Below, one piece after another: positions 39,210 through 50,151 of a stretch of DNA of 64,000 bases. Each line of letters opens with the position of its first letter. The stretch's first letter is position 1. The translations under genes were made by a program, and so were the position numbers. The DNA comes from Bartonella rattaustraliani AUST/NH4. Lineage in GTDB: Bacteria; Pseudomonadota; Alphaproteobacteria; Rhizobiales; Rhizobiaceae. Where the stretch lies: NCBI RefSeq assembly GCF_000312565.1, contig NZ_CALW02000031.1:62001-126000 (forward strand), written 5' to 3'. The notes under the pieces were generated by a model that had not been told where the DNA came from, did not search any database, and saw only the letters and a list, made by a program, of their open reading frames with translations.

Positions 39210-40871
39210 ATGATGCGTGATCAGTATGATGCTTTTAGCCTTTCGTCTGAATTAAAAGAGGCGGCTGTTCAATCAAAAATTTGGCCTTTTGAAGAAGCAC
39301 GTAAAATTATTAAACGATATGAAAAAACAGGTTATCCAGAGACTGTGATATTTGAAACGGGTTATGGACCTTCTGGTTTACCGCATATTGGAACTTTTGG
39401 AGAAGTCGCACGTACAACTATGGTGCGTCATGCTTTCCATATTCTCACTGAAAATAAAGTTAAAACAAAATTGCTTTGTTTTTCTGATGATATGGATGGT
39501 TTACGCAAGGTTCCCGATAATGTACCTGATCGCGAAAAAATGGAAAGTTATCTTGGTCAACCGTTAAGCCGAGTACCAGATCCTTTTGGCGATATTTATC
39601 CTTCTTTTGGAGCGGCGAATAATGCACGTCTGCGTAGTTTTCTTGACCGTTTTGATTTTGATTATGAATTTGCAAGCGCTACGGATTATTATAGCTCGGG
39701 TTATTTTAATGAAACACTTTTAAAAATTCTTGCCTGTTATGATAAGGTGATGGCAATCGTTCTCCCAACATTGGGGGAAGAACGGCGGGCGACTTATTCA
39801 CTTTTTTTACCGATTTCTCCATTTTCTGGAAAAGTATTACAGGTTCCGATGATTGCTCGGAATGTTGAAAAGGGCACCGTTACTTATATTGAGCCTGAAA
39901 CTGGAGAAACCATTGAAACGGAAGTGACGGGGGGAAAAGTGAAATGCCAGTGGAAGGTAGATTGGGCGATGCGTTGGAAAGCGCTTGGTGTTGATTATGA
40001 AATGGCAGGAAAAGATCTGATTGATTCCACAAATCTTTCTTCTAAAATTTGTAGAGTTCTTGGGGGCAATCCGCCAGAAGGGTTTAATTATGAGCTCTTT
40101 TTGGATGAGAAGGGACAAAAAATTTCTAAGTCTAAAGGAAATGGTTTAACCATTGACGAGTGGTTAACATATGCTCCCACGGAGAGCCTTGGACTTTATA
40201 TGTTTTCAAAACCCAAAACAGCAAAACGGCTTTATTTCGATGTTATTCCAAAAGCTGTTGATGAATATTATGCGCATCTTTCAGCATATGGTCGTCAAAA
40301 ATGGTCAGAGCGGCTTAATAATCCTGTATGGCATATCCATAATGGTCGTCCTCCACAGGTTAACCTGCCTGTCTCTTTTGCCCTTCTATTGAATTTGGTA
40401 AGTGCTTCAAATGCTGAGAATAAAGAGGTTCTTTGGGGTTTTATTTCTCGCTATGCCGAAGGAGTTAATGCGCAAACTTACCCTGAACTTGATCAGTTGG
40501 TGCAATTTGCTATTAAATATTTTGATATTTTTGTCAAACCCAACAAAAAATTCAGAGCACCTGATGACAGTGAACGCACAACACTCGTGCAAATTGATGA
40601 AACATTAGCCAGTTTATCCGAAACAGTTGATGGAAATGTGATTCAAAATGCACTTCTTGATGTGGCACGTTTGGTAGAACGTTATCAAGACCATAGCAAA
40701 AAGAGCCCTGAAGGGGGACCGGGTGTTTCCAATGTCTTTTTCCAAATGTTGTATGAAGTGCTTTTGGGGCAAGAACGAGGACCACGATGGGGATCATTTA
40801 TTGCGTTGTATGGAATTAATGAAATGCGTGCATTGATTGCTGAAGCGCTTGCGCGGCCTATGGGGGAATAA
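39210..40871 (+). CDS. lysK: Class I lysyl-tRNA synthetase
   Basis: This is the class I enzyme typical of archaea and some alphaproteobacteria, charging tRNA-Lys. The HIGH motif is HIG at residues 59-61 ([13 protein letters not shown]) and the KMSKS motif is KISKSKG at about residue 304. Length 553 is normal. Two adjacent ATGs (39210, 39213) can start it, with AGGATAAAG upstream. Its TAA overlaps the prfC ATG (TAATG), so the two are coupled. Confidence 0.95.
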   Translation: MMRDQYDAFSLSSELKEAAVQSKIWPFEEARKIIKRYEKTGYPETVIFETGYGPSGLPHIGTFGEVARTTMVRHAFHILTENKVKTKLLCFSDDMDGLRKVPDNVPDREKMESYLGQPLSRVPDPFGDIYPSFGAANNARLRSFLDRFDFDYEFASATDYYSSGYFNETLLKILACYDKVMAIVLPTLGEERRATYSLFLPISPFSGKVLQVPMIARNVEKGTVTYIEPETGETIETEVTGGKVKCQWKVDWAMRWKALGVDYEMAGKDLIDSTNLSSKICRVLGGNPPEGFNYELFLDEKGQKISKSKGNGLTIDEWLTYAPTESLGLYMFSKPKTAKRLYFDVIPKAVDEYYAHLSAYGRQKWSERLNNPVWHIHNGRPPQVNLPVSFALLLNLVSASNAENKEVLWGFISRYAEGVNAQTYPELDQLVQFAIKYFDIFVKPNKKFRAPDDSERTTLVQIDETLASLSETVDGNVIQNALLDVARLVERYQDHSKKSPEGGPGVSNVFFQMLYEVLLGQERGPRWGSFIALYGINEMRALIAEALARPMGE

Positions 40872-42448
40872 TGGAAAAGAGAGAGAGGGAAGTAAAACGG
40901 CGTCGCACATTTGCAATTATCGCTCACCCAGATGCGGGGAAAACAACGCTGACAGAAAAGCTCCTACTCTTTGGTGGAGCTATTCAGCTTGCTGGTGAAG
41001 TAAAAGCAAAAAAAGATCGTATTCAAACTCGTTCCGACTGGATGAATATTGAGCGGGATCGCGGTATTTCAGTTGTAACATCGGTGATGACATTTGAATA
41101 TGAAGATCATATCTTCAATTTGTTAGACACTCCAGGACACGAAGATTTCGCTGACGATACCTATCGTACTCTCACGGCTGTTGATAGCGCTATCATGGTG
41201 CTGGATGGTGCACGTGGGATTGAGCCTAGAACACTGAAATTATTTGAAGTGTGTCGGATGCGCGATATTCCTATTGTGACTTTTGTCAACAAAATGGACC
41301 GTGAGGCACGCGATCCTATAGAACTTTTAGATGAAATTGAAGAAAAACTTGCTCTTGATATCGCACCAATAACTTGGCCAATTGGTATAGGAAAAGATTT
41401 TGTTGGAACATTTGATTTTCACAATAATCGTTTTCGCCAAAAAGATGATGAGGTTGTGCAACAGACGGTTTCTGGGTCTTATGAGGTTGCAAATTTGCTT
41501 CCTGAAAACCAACGTTTATCTTTTATCGAAGGGCTAGAACTTGCGCGAAGTGCTTGCAAAAATTTTGATCTTCAATCTTTCCGTGAAGGGCATATGACAC
41601 CGGTTTATTTTGGTTCTGCCTTACGAAATTTTGGTGTTCGTGATTTGATTAACGCACTTATTGATTTTGGTCAAAGTCCTCGTGATCAGAGTACAGATCA
41701 ACGCAATATCATGGCAACAGAATCAAAAATGACAGGGTTTGTTTTTAAAATTCAAGCGAATATGGATCCTAATCACCGTGATCGTATTGCATTCTTTCGG
41801 GTATGTTCAGGAACACTTGAACGTGGCATGAAAACAAAGTTGGTACGAACGGGAAAGCCAATGACACTTTCGGCACCACAATTTTTCTTTGCGCGTTCAC
41901 GCCAAATTGCTGATCACGCTTATGCGGGTGATATCGTAGGGATTCCTAACCATGGAACGTTGCGTATTGGTGATACCTTGACGGAAGGAGAAGATATTCT
42001 TTTTAAGGGTGTGCCTAATTTTGCACCGGAAATTTTGCGTCGTGTTTGTTTGGGCGACCCGATGAAAGCTAAAAAATTGAAAGAAGCTTTGCAGCAAATG
42101 GCTGAAGAAGGGGTTGTACAATTGTTTATTCCTGATGATGGTTCACCTTCTCTCATTGGTGTTATTGGTGCTTTGCAAATTGATGTTCTCCAAGAAAGAC
42201 TAAAGATAGAATATGGCTTACCGGTGGATTTTGAACCAGCACGCTTTAATATATGTCGTTGGATTTCGGCACAAAGCAAAGATGAGCTTCAAAAATTCCT
42301 TATCAATCATCGTTCTGCCATTGCTCATGATTTAGAAGGTGCCCCAGTTTTTTTAGCAGAAAACCATTTTTCATTGAATTATGAAGCAGAACGGGCACCA
42401 AAAATAAAATTTACAGCTTTTAAGGATTATCAAACACGTTCTGAATAA
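40871..42448 (+). CDS. prfC: Peptide chain release factor 3
   Basis: RF3 is the GTPase that recycles RF1/RF2 after termination. G1 is AHPDAGKTT at residues 18-26, the switch region RDRGISVVTSVMTFEY follows, then DTPGHEDFADDTYR and NKMDREARD. The last third has the RF3-specific GVVQLFIPDDGSPSLIGVIGALQ. Length 525 is normal. It is coupled to lysK and is followed by a terminator. Confidence 0.95.
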   Translation: MEKREREVKRRRTFAIIAHPDAGKTTLTEKLLLFGGAIQLAGEVKAKKDRIQTRSDWMNIERDRGISVVTSVMTFEYEDHIFNLLDTPGHEDFADDTYRTLTAVDSAIMVLDGARGIEPRTLKLFEVCRMRDIPIVTFVNKMDREARDPIELLDEIEEKLALDIAPITWPIGIGKDFVGTFDFHNNRFRQKDDEVVQQTVSGSYEVANLLPENQRLSFIEGLELARSACKNFDLQSFREGHMTPVYFGSALRNFGVRDLINALIDFGQSPRDQSTDQRNIMATESKMTGFVFKIQANMDPNHRDRIAFFRVCSGTLERGMKTKLVRTGKPMTLSAPQFFFARSRQIADHAYAGDIVGIPNHGTLRIGDTLTEGEDILFKGVPNFAPEILRRVCLGDPMKAKKLKEALQQMAEEGVVQLFIPDDGSPSLIGVIGALQIDVLQERLKIEYGLPVDFEPARFNICRWISAQSKDELQKFLINHRSAIAHDLEGAPVFLAENHFSLNYEAERAPKIKFTAFKDYQTRSE

Positions 42449-42491
42449 ACAGATTTTTTTATCCAAGAAACTGTGCTTAAGAAATCAAATA

Positions 42492-42517
42492 AAAGGAGGG
42501 GATAGTACCTCTCCTTT
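42492..42517 (+). terminator. Hairpin after prfC
   Basis: A 10-bp stem (one G-U pair) with a 6-base loop lies 44 bases after the prfC stop. The following T-rich tract (GTTATAATATATT) is poor but adequate. Confidence 0.6.
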
Positions 42518-42708
42518 GTTATAATATATTAATTCTAAAGAGTATTCATCATTTTTAAATTTTAATGAGAATCTCAAAAGTAGTTAAGATTCTTTCCTTT
42601 TAGATCTGCATATCCAAAATCAAAAAACCATTTTCTCAGCACTCTTGCAGAGGAATGATCATACGGGTACAGGTTGTTTAAGAAAGGCATAAATACGCTT
42701 CTTCTGAA

Positions 42709-42856
42709 TTATGCAGCATATTGATTTATAATGATAAATTAGTATTATTCACCTTGAAACACAACCCCGAAAATTGTATGTTTTTCTCATTTCAAACTTT
42801 TTTATGTTGGGTCAACTTTGTTCACTTGTCTTTATGCTATAAGCGGGGTTGGTATG
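42709..42856 (-). repeat. Interspersed repeat, copy C, reversed right half
   Basis: Read on the minus strand this matches the right 150 bases of the repeat. Both ends of the match are clear: ATTGATTTATAATGAT, then TTCACCTTGAA, and GCTATAAGCGGGGTTGGTATG against GCCATAAGTGTGATTGGTATG in reversed copy A. Similarity stops at 42856. Confidence 0.7.
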
Positions 42857-42896
42857 TTCATGGGTTTGTTTTAAAGTATCTCTTAGAGCACCTAAG

Positions 42897-43040
42897 CCCA
42901 TTTTACGCTGGCGTCCGTGAATTGTATAGGGATAAAGCCATCGAGCACCTCCATCTTTATGCTTATGAAAGTATAAGACTGGCACCCTCACTCACTTTAC
43001 CAGCGCTCAATGTTGCAACGTTGAAACCTACCTCTCGTGA
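42897..43040 (+). repeat. Interspersed repeat, copy C, forward left half
   Basis: This matches the first 100 or so bases of long copy A, including the 80-base upstream part (CCCATTTT..GCG, GTGAATTGTAT, GATAAA.CCAT, GAGCA) and the start of the main body (GTATAAGACTGGCACC.TCACT). It ends near CTCTCGTGA. With 42709-42856 it forms a head-to-head composite. Confidence 0.65.
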
Positions 43041-43129
43041 ACGGTATGAATACGAGAGGAGGCTCATAGAAAAACGAATAAAATAATGATCATACTCGTT
43101 GAGAGCAAAAAACACTTTCAATAAATTCA

Positions 43130-43450
43130 TCAAATTCCTTCTTTGATCCAGTCGGAAATACGCCCTTTAGAAGCAGCACCAACCATATTTGATGCCACAT
43201 TTCCACCTTTAAACATCAATAAGGTAGGAATTGAGCGCACTCCATATTGGGTAGCAAGTTCCGGATTTTCATCAATATTAACTTTGGCAATTTTAACTTG
43301 ATTTTGCATTTCTGCTGAAATTTCATCCAAAATCGGAGCAATCATTTTGCAAGGACCACACCATTCTGCCCAAAAATCTACGATAACAGGGGTGGAAGAA
43401 GTCAGAACTTCACTTTCAAAATTGCTTGTATCAACTTTTATACATGTCAT
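43130..43450 (-). CDS. trxA: Thioredoxin
   Basis: Cytoplasmic thiol-disulfide reductase. The active site is W30-C31-G32-P33-C34 within [14 protein letters not shown], and the cis-proline region reads [13 protein letters not shown]. Start is the ATG at 43450 with AAGGAT upstream, giving 106 residues; the longer frame adds a leader without family likeness. It lies 102 bases past addA, the same order as in related genomes. Confidence 0.95.
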   Translation of the reverse strand: MTCIKVDTSNFESEVLTSSTPVIVDFWAEWCGPCKMIAPILDEISAEMQNQVKIAKVNIDENPELATQYGVRSIPTLLMFKGGNVASNMVGAASKGRISDWIKEGI

Positions 43451-43552
43451 TGAATTATCCTTTATATTCATTTTTATAGATTGGTACGGTAGCAAGTCAT
43501 ATCAAGTCATTGCAAAGATAAATTATAAAAGAAACTTTGATGCGTAAAGTTT

Positions 43553-46500
43553 CTAAGCTTGTGAGGCAATTTCATCAAGGAGGGTATCGAGTTTTTCTGG
43601 AGAAAGTTTGAAAATTTTGACTTCTTTGCTGTAAGCAAGAAGAGCCTGGATGTCTTTGTCGGGGTGGATAGCTTGCAACAGTTTCCGATAAAGGGCCATT
43701 TGCAGCAAATAACGTGGTGCAATAGCCTCTTCCTTTTCTGGTGGTGTTCCCGTTTTAAAATCAGCAAAAATAACGCTATTTTGTGTGATGTAGAGACGGT
43801 CAATTTGACCAGAAACTTCTTGTTCTTTTCCACGAATTTTGACAATGCCCATCAAAGAGACTTCAGCACGGGCGTGTTCAGAGAAAAGAGGTTTAAGGTA
43901 GGAATGCTCTAAGATTTGCCAAACATGACGCAGGGCGTTTTCTTTTTGATCTTCATTCCAGTGAGAGGCTTTGCTATCAAGATAATGGCGCGCATAATCT
44001 CGACGTTTTTGAAGGGGACAATTGGGGAGATATTGTAGTAACCGGTGAACGATATGCCCATATTCGATATAAAAAGCTCTATTGGTGTTTGGTTCTCCCA
44101 AAACAGGCGAAATGCTAAGGTGCTTTGTTTGAGAGGAAATTTCATTATCAGCTTCAATAGAGAGGCTCGCAACAGAGGGCCTTAACGGATTTGGTAAGAC
44201 TGGTTCTGCTGGTACTTTATGGGAGAAAAACTCCGGTAAAGGTGGAAGTGTTTGGTGCTCAGTACACGATATCTCTTGCTCTATTGGTGCAGAAGAAGAG
44301 GGTGTGATGCAATAGCGCCAAGCTGTAATATCTTCTGCGGGGCCTTGAATAGTAACCATATGTGGTTCAAGAGCTTTTTTTATCAATTGTAACCATGTAT
44401 GGGAGGAGGTTCGCGCGCTGCTATAACCACAAATAAACAATCGATCTTCAGCACGTGTCATTCCAACATAGAGAAGGCGTTTGTATTCTTCTTCAGCACG
44501 TTCTTTGAGGTGTGAAAGCGCTTTTTCAGAAGTTTTTGTATTGAACTCTGCGTTGGGATGCCAAATAAAGCCTTGCTGATCACTCAATCCCGTGTTGTTT
44601 AAAGGAACTTTAAGAAGGTGTGGAGCATGTTTAGAATGCCAAATAGCACTTCCAGGGTCAACTAGGAACACAACAGCAGCTTCCAATCCTTTAGCAGCAT
44701 GAACTGTCATAATACGGATTTCATCGTGGTTTTGATCGAATTCTCGTTTAATTTCTGGTTCGCTTGCACTGAGTATTTCCAAAAAGGCTTGGAGTCCAGG
44801 GAGACCAGTTTTTTGAATAGCGATGGTATAATCCATGAAAGCATCAAGCACATCATTCGCTTCAGATCCTAAGCGCGCTATAATTTTGTGTCGCCCTTTA
44901 TCGTTATTTAGAATATAGCTATAAAATTCAAAAACTGGTATTTTATCGACCAAAGCACGATAATGATTCAAACTGTCAAAAGCTTGTTTAAAAGAGGAAT
45001 TTGAGGGTGCATGTATAGCAAGACTTTGCCAAAGCGAGCCAGTGCGGTGGGCGGCAAGCTGGTAAAGTTCTTCTTCAGTCAGTGCGAAAAGTGGACTTTT
45101 TAAAACACAAGCAAGAGAAAGATCATCTTGTGGTTGCAAAATAAAACGTGCAAGTGCCATGAGATCACGGATGCTCATATGGTTGATGAGCTGTAAACGG
45201 TCGGCACCAGCGACAGGAATATGACGTTGTTTAAGCGCACGAGAAAGCGCAAAGACAAATTGATCACGCTTACGAACCAAGATCATAATATCACTGGCAC
45301 GCATCAAGCGTTCTTTTGCTGGAAGTTTTTCTCCTTTCTGTAACCAGTTAGCAATGGTTTCAGCAACTTTTTCTGCCAAACGCGTTTCAGGTGTGTCTAA
45401 ATGATCAACGGTGACATGCCAGTCATCGGGCAATTCATTAGTTTCTTTAGAAATGGCATCCCATACAATAACCTCACCTGGACTATGAACACGAATAGCT
45501 TCATGGACAGTTTTTATATTTTCTGCTGAAAGTCCTTTGTAATTTTCTGGGGTTTCAAAAACAAGATCCACACTTTTAAGAATATCAGCTGTAGAACGAA
45601 AAGAATAATGCAGTTGTACTTTTTCAAATTTCTGTTTGGTTTGTTGTGCTTTTTTTTGAATGATTTTCCCGTTTGCGGCAAAATTTTCTGGTGCAGCGCC
45701 TTGAAAAGAATAGATAGACTGCTTTTCATCTCCGACAGCAAAAAGCGTGCGTGTGTTTGTACGTTGACTGTATCCGGTGAAAAATTCTTGTGCCAAAAGT
45801 TGAATAATTTGCCACTGTTCAGGGTTAGTATCTTGCGCTTCATCAAGCAAAATATGGTCAAGACCATTATCAAGTTTATAATGCACCCATTGGCTTGCTC
45901 CTTGGCGCTGTAATAAATGGAGTGTGCGCTCAATGAGGTCATCAAAATCAAAAAGACCGTTTGCTTTTTTTAAATCTGCGTAGATTTTAAGATAGAGAGA
46001 ACAAAGCTGAAAAGCAGCCTTATTGAGTGTGGCAATTTTTAAGCACTGATATTTTTCGAAAAGAAGAGAAAGTTGACTTTGTTTTTCTTCAAGCATTTGT
46101 TGAATAAAAGGCCAAATTTCATCTGACTTTTTACGAGAGAGATGTGAAAAACGGCGAGGTTCACCTTTGGCTGTGAAATAAATATCGGAAATAATGCTGA
46201 TAATCTTTGTTTCATCAGTGGTATTTTCTAATAGAGAAAATTTTTTAATCATCTCTTTAAGATTTGCATTGCTGTAGATTTGACAATGTGTCAAAGCGTA
46301 AGGGGGAAGAAGAGCCGCTTGTTGAATTTTTTCCAGCAGCTTTTGGTTTGTGTCACTTGGTGCTAAATTAAAGAGTGTACACAGTTGTTGCTCTCCATTT
46401 TCTGTTTGAAGAGAGGATAAAAAACCAGAAAGTTTATGCTGTTTTTCGGTGGCTTCATACAGCAATTGGTTAAAACTGTGCTCACTAATCACTTTAAACA

Positions 46501-47035
46501 GTTGTTTCAATGCAGATTGTGCATCTTTATGCTCCAAAAGTTGGCGACGGGATTCTTGCAGTAATTTTTTTCGACTGATATCATCAATCAGTTCGAAATG
46601 TCCTGCAATGTTTGCCTCGAGCATAAACTGATGCAAGAGAGATTCACAAAAGGCGTGAATAGTTTGGATTTTTAAGCCTCCAGGCGTTTCAAGAGCACGA
46701 GCGAAGAGTCGACGTGCATGGGTTAATTTTTGTGCATTGACAGGCTTCTTTTCAAGCTGAGATAAGGTTTTTTGAAGTTGTGCATCATCGAGTTCATTCC
46801 AACTGGAAAGTGTTCGAAAAATTCGCGATTGCATAACCGCGGCGGCAGCCTTTGTATAAGTAAGGCATAAAATACGTGCTGGAGGAGTACCATTTAAAAG
46901 CAGACGGATAACACGTTCGCTTAAAACATGCGTTTTTCCAGATCCTGCATTTGCAGAAACCCACACATTTGTTTTTGGATGTGTTGCTGTTGCTTGTGCC
47001 TCAAGGGCGGCTTCAGGAATAGAAAAAATAGTCAT
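43553..47035 (-). CDS. addA: Double-strand break repair helicase-nuclease AddA
   Basis: AddA is the UvrD-type helicase and nuclease subunit of AddAB, which resects double-strand breaks up to Chi-like sites. Walker A is SANAGSGKTHVL (residues 28-39), the helicase motif II is LLDEAQDTNPEQW, and motif VI region is LYVGMTRAEDRLF. The C-terminal PD-(D/E)xK nuclease carries IFADFKTGTPP. Length 1160 is normal. Its ATG overlaps the addB stop (ATGA). Confidence 0.95.
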   Translation of the reverse strand: MTIFSIPEAALEAQATATHPKTNVWVSANAGSGKTHVLSERVIRLLLNGTPPARILCLTYTKAAAAVMQSRIFRTLSSWNELDDAQLQKTLSQLEKKPVNAQKLTHARRLFARALETPGGLKIQTIHAFCESLLHQFMLEANIAGHFELIDDISRKKLLQESRRQLLEHKDAQSALKQLFKVISEHSFNQLLYEATEKQHKLSGFLSSLQTENGEQQLCTLFNLAPSDTNQKLLEKIQQAALLPPYALTHCQIYSNANLKEMIKKFSLLENTTDETKIISIISDIYFTAKGEPRRFSHLSRKKSDEIWPFIQQMLEEKQSQLSLLFEKYQCLKIATLNKAAFQLCSLYLKIYADLKKANGLFDFDDLIERTLHLLQRQGASQWVHYKLDNGLDHILLDEAQDTNPEQWQIIQLLAQEFFTGYSQRTNTRTLFAVGDEKQSIYSFQGAAPENFAANGKIIQKKAQQTKQKFEKVQLHYSFRSTADILKSVDLVFETPENYKGLSAENIKTVHEAIRVHSPGEVIVWDAISKETNELPDDWHVTVDHLDTPETRLAEKVAETIANWLQKGEKLPAKERLMRASDIMILVRKRDQFVFALSRALKQRHIPVAGADRLQLINHMSIRDLMALARFILQPQDDLSLACVLKSPLFALTEEELYQLAAHRTGSLWQSLAIHAPSNSSFKQAFDSLNHYRALVDKIPVFEFYSYILNNDKGRHKIIARLGSEANDVLDAFMDYTIAIQKTGLPGLQAFLEILSASEPEIKREFDQNHDEIRIMTVHAAKGLEAAVVFLVDPGSAIWHSKHAPHLLKVPLNNTGLSDQQGFIWHPNAEFNTKTSEKALSHLKERAEEEYKRLLYVGMTRAEDRLFICGYSSARTSSHTWLQLIKKALEPHMVTIQGPAEDITAWRYCITPSSSAPIEQEISCTEHQTLPPLPEFFSHKVPAEPVLPNPLRPSVASLSIEADNEISSQTKHLSISPVLGEPNTNRAFYIEYGHIVHRLLQYLPNCPLQKRRDYARHYLDSKASHWNEDQKENALRHVWQILEHSYLKPLFSEHARAEVSLMGIVKIRGKEQEVSGQIDRLYITQNSVIFADFKTGTPPEKEEAIAPRYLLQMALYRKLLQAIHPDKDIQALLAYSKEVKIFKLSPEKLDTLLDEIASQA

Positions 47036-50000
47036 GATTGTTCTGCTTTGTGAAGATTATTGAACCACTCCCACACACGTGCTAGGTGGTCATAATCATC
47101 TTCATATTCTTTTTTCATAGGGACGGCGTGTGAAAGATAGCCTTGTTGTGGGTTTTGATAATGATCCATTAGTGCAATAAGATGTTTCCATGCTTTTTCA
47201 CCAAGATGCATTGCGTTTTGGTGCTCTTTTTCTCCTTTTTTTAAAAGAATGGATTGGGGAGAGATTTTGCCTTTTCCATTGAGAGCAATGTAAAATAAAT
47301 TTGAGGGCGTGAGATCTTGAAAGTCTGTAAAGGCACCTTGCATAAGCAAAGCTGTCTCCAATGCCAATTGTGGGAATAATAATTCACGAACTTGTTTTGA
47401 TGAGGGGGGCGTACTGGTTTTAAAATCAAGAATTTCAACCATTTTCTCTGGCAACACATCAATCCGATCAGCACGCCCTGAAAGGGTTACGCCTGTCGTA
47501 CCTATAGGTATTTTTTGTGATACAACTTCTGGATATCGTTCTCGAGAGCTTAAACTTTGCTCCCATTGGATAAAAAATGGAGCAAAATTTTCAAAATTGT
47601 TCCACCAGATTTTTTCGATATCGGCAGGGAGATTGCATTTATCAAATTCTTGACGTCCAAGATTTAAGAGAACATTTAATGCATTTGCAGCATTTGGATT
47701 TTTGACTTGTGTACAAAAAGCAGCAAGAATAGCATGGTACAGTGTTCCACGTTCAGCAGTATTAGGCTCACGAATGAGGGGCTTGAGCGGTTTGAGACGC
47801 AGGATTTTTTTTGCATAAATAGCATAAGGATCATGCCGCAACGTGGCTATTTCAGTAACTGAAAAATGACGTGGACGCATTTTAAGAGGCGGAACAGGGC
47901 AAGGGCGGGGTGCAGGGGCAGTCATATCTGTACTATCAAGCATTTTTGCCCAATGAAGGAATACTTCACCTCGTGTACGGATTTGTTTCCAAACCTGTTT
48001 TCCTATAACTGTCTCTAGACGAAGTAACCAGCGTGAAGGAAGTGAAGGGACGTGATTAACCCGCAGTGCTCGACTCATCACCACTTTATTCATTCCCATG
48101 GCCCATTGAAAATCATGGGCAGAAAGACCAATACGCTGTTCAGGCGGCTCAAGTTTGAGCATCATTTTCATTGGTCGCGATAAAAAGGCATCATTGCGTG
48201 TTGTAATAGGCCATGATCCTTCATTAAGACCACCAATAACGACGGTATCAACTGTTTGCAGGCGAGATTCCAAAGTCCCCCAAATGAATAAACGTGGATG
48301 TCCTCCAGGCGGGGGGGAAACGGAACGGGTTGCTATGAGAGCTAAAAACATAGCAGGCCATTCGCGAAGATGAAATGTAAGTCCTGATTGATCAATCATC
48401 AATTCACGTAAAAAAGTTAAGAGAGCTTTTCCTGCTTCATCTTGATAAAGATGGGCAAGAGAATTGTTTTCATCACGCCCAAAATTTTCAAAAACTTCAA
48501 CTGTTGCCGCCACAGCTTCATTGATGGTGCATTCTTTTTCTTGTTTCATGAGAGCTGTTAAAGGCTCAATAGCTTTTACCAAAAGCTGACAGAGCAGATG
48601 TGCTTCTTCACTCTTTTGTTGATCAAAGGAACTGTTGTCAGAATTTTGTTCGCGTGTTTTCATCCATTTTTCAAGAAATTGGTCACATTCGCAAAGATTC
48701 ACACGCCCCGTGTTTTCTCGGAGAACAAAAAGCTCAAAATTTTCTGCCATTTTTCGTAAATGATGACGGCTTTGTTTGAGTGTTGTGAGGGGATGCTTGA
48801 GAAGGGAAAGAAAAGCTATTGGATCATGAGGTTGCAAGATATTTTCTAGAATAAGCCGTAAAAGGGTTGCAGGAAGTGTTTGTGCAAGGGGCAGTCCGCC
48901 TGAATCATTTGCTTCAATTCCAAAACGTTGGAGTTCAGCGCAAACACGGCGTGCTAAATTACGGTCATTTGTAATAAGAGCGGCAGTTTTTTGAGGTTCT
49001 TCAATAGCATTGCGTAAAGCAACAGCGATGGTGAAAGCCTCTTCGCGCTCATTTACAGCTTCAATGAATGACCAATCTGCACAAAGATTTTCATAATCAT
49101 CACGGAGAATTTCTGTCCACCTGTCTGTTGTAGACGCTGGTCTGAGTGCTTCTGATAAAAGAGCTGCCCGTTTTTTCTTTGTTGCACTTTGTTGGCCAAT
49201 TTCACGCACATGCATGCGGTGACATTTCATGAGAGAAAGAAGCTTTTTTAAATGGTATTGAGGATGACTAAAAACATTAGCGGTATGATCGAAAGAATCA
49301 TAAGTCGTTTTTTCTTGCTTTATTGTGTCTAATGCTTCCCATTGCTCTTCATCCATATGAAGATCAAGACCTGGAAGGATAACAGCGCCTTTGGGAAGGG
49401 TCGCAATGACCTTTAAGAGGTGAGAAACTGCGGGAATGGAACCTGATACACCAGCTGCAATAATAGGTTTATTGGGTTGTGTGCGGTGTAAAATTTCAGT
49501 GTGTATTTTGAGTGCTTGATTGCGCCATTCCGCAGGATTGCTTCTTTGTCTTTCTTGTAAGATTTGTGGCCAGCTTTGTGTGACAATGGTAAGAAAACTA
49601 AGTGTGATTTGCCACCATTCGGCGATTGTATCGGGGGCAATTTCTTTAAGTTTTGACCAATCTGCAGCCTCTGTTTCAATTTCATCCATCAACTGTGCTA
49701 AGTCTTGAGCAAGCCAAATAGCATCAGCTGTATGGGCAGGAATAATGATATCTTCTGTCCCAAACATGGCACGTAAATGCGCTGGTAAATTTTCACGCCA
49801 AGGACGAATAAGACGCGTTAAAAGCAGAAGACGTTCACTTGTTCCAAGTGGTGGATTGAGAGTGCTTGTAGAGTATTCAGAAAAAAAGAAACTGTCTTCA
49901 TCAACATCTCCTAAAGGGCGAATAACGGGCAAGAAGGTTGATTTTTTGTTACCTCTTTCAGCAAAGGCTGTACGTAGAGCGCGCGCAGCACGGCGTGTTG

Positions 50001-50151
50001 GCACATAAATGAGAGTATCCGCAAGGGTTGTTTGGATATCTTCACCAGACGCAAAGTCACGAATAAGATCACCTGAGAACAATGCGTCAACAAAACACGG
50101 TAGAAAAGCAGTTCCCGGAGAGATAGAAAAGACACGTGGGTTATGGAGCAT
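47032..50151 (-). CDS. addB: Double-strand break repair nuclease AddB
   Basis: AddB is the partner of AddA. The protein shows VPTRRAARALRTAF near the start, VVIGGLNEGSWP in the inactive-helicase region, and a C-terminal nuclease domain with VEILDFKTSTPPSSKQV, where the Asp and Lys of the active site are visible. Length 1039 fits alphaproteobacterial AddB. The expected upstream nucleotidyltransferase gene is not found; a 2.2-kb eroded stretch lies between addB and tsaE. Confidence 0.94.
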   Translation of the reverse strand: MLHNPRVFSISPGTAFLPCFVDALFSGDLIRDFASGEDIQTTLADTLIYVPTRRAARALRTAFAERGNKKSTFLPVIRPLGDVDEDSFFFSEYSTSTLNPPLGTSERLLLLTRLIRPWRENLPAHLRAMFGTEDIIIPAHTADAIWLAQDLAQLMDEIETEAADWSKLKEIAPDTIAEWWQITLSFLTIVTQSWPQILQERQRSNPAEWRNQALKIHTEILHRTQPNKPIIAAGVSGSIPAVSHLLKVIATLPKGAVILPGLDLHMDEEQWEALDTIKQEKTTYDSFDHTANVFSHPQYHLKKLLSLMKCHRMHVREIGQQSATKKKRAALLSEALRPASTTDRWTEILRDDYENLCADWSFIEAVNEREEAFTIAVALRNAIEEPQKTAALITNDRNLARRVCAELQRFGIEANDSGGLPLAQTLPATLLRLILENILQPHDPIAFLSLLKHPLTTLKQSRHHLRKMAENFELFVLRENTGRVNLCECDQFLEKWMKTREQNSDNSSFDQQKSEEAHLLCQLLVKAIEPLTALMKQEKECTINEAVAATVEVFENFGRDENNSLAHLYQDEAGKALLTFLRELMIDQSGLTFHLREWPAMFLALIATRSVSPPPGGHPRLFIWGTLESRLQTVDTVVIGGLNEGSWPITTRNDAFLSRPMKMMLKLEPPEQRIGLSAHDFQWAMGMNKVVMSRALRVNHVPSLPSRWLLRLETVIGKQVWKQIRTRGEVFLHWAKMLDSTDMTAPAPRPCPVPPLKMRPRHFSVTEIATLRHDPYAIYAKKILRLKPLKPLIREPNTAERGTLYHAILAAFCTQVKNPNAANALNVLLNLGRQEFDKCNLPADIEKIWWNNFENFAPFFIQWEQSLSSRERYPEVVSQKIPIGTTGVTLSGRADRIDVLPEKMVEILDFKTSTPPSSKQVRELLFPQLALETALLMQGAFTDFQDLTPSNLFYIALNGKGKISPQSILLKKGEKEHQNAMHLGEKAWKHLIALMDHYQNPQQGYLSHAVPMKKEYEDDYDHLARVWEWFNNLHKAEQS

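Larger units (their letters stand above)
42518..43129. other. prfC-trxA intergenic region with composite repeat
   Basis: No working gene is seen between convergent prfC and trxA. The stretch is occupied by two oppositely oriented pieces of the interspersed repeat, described separately. A 121-codon frame across 42721-43086 is made of repeat sequence and begins with TTG; I do not accept it as a gene. Confidence 0.55.

Noticed and set aside
42721-43086. 121-codon plus-strand ORF
   Set aside because: Starts at TTG and is made almost wholly from two oppositely oriented repeat pieces, so the frame is likely accidental.
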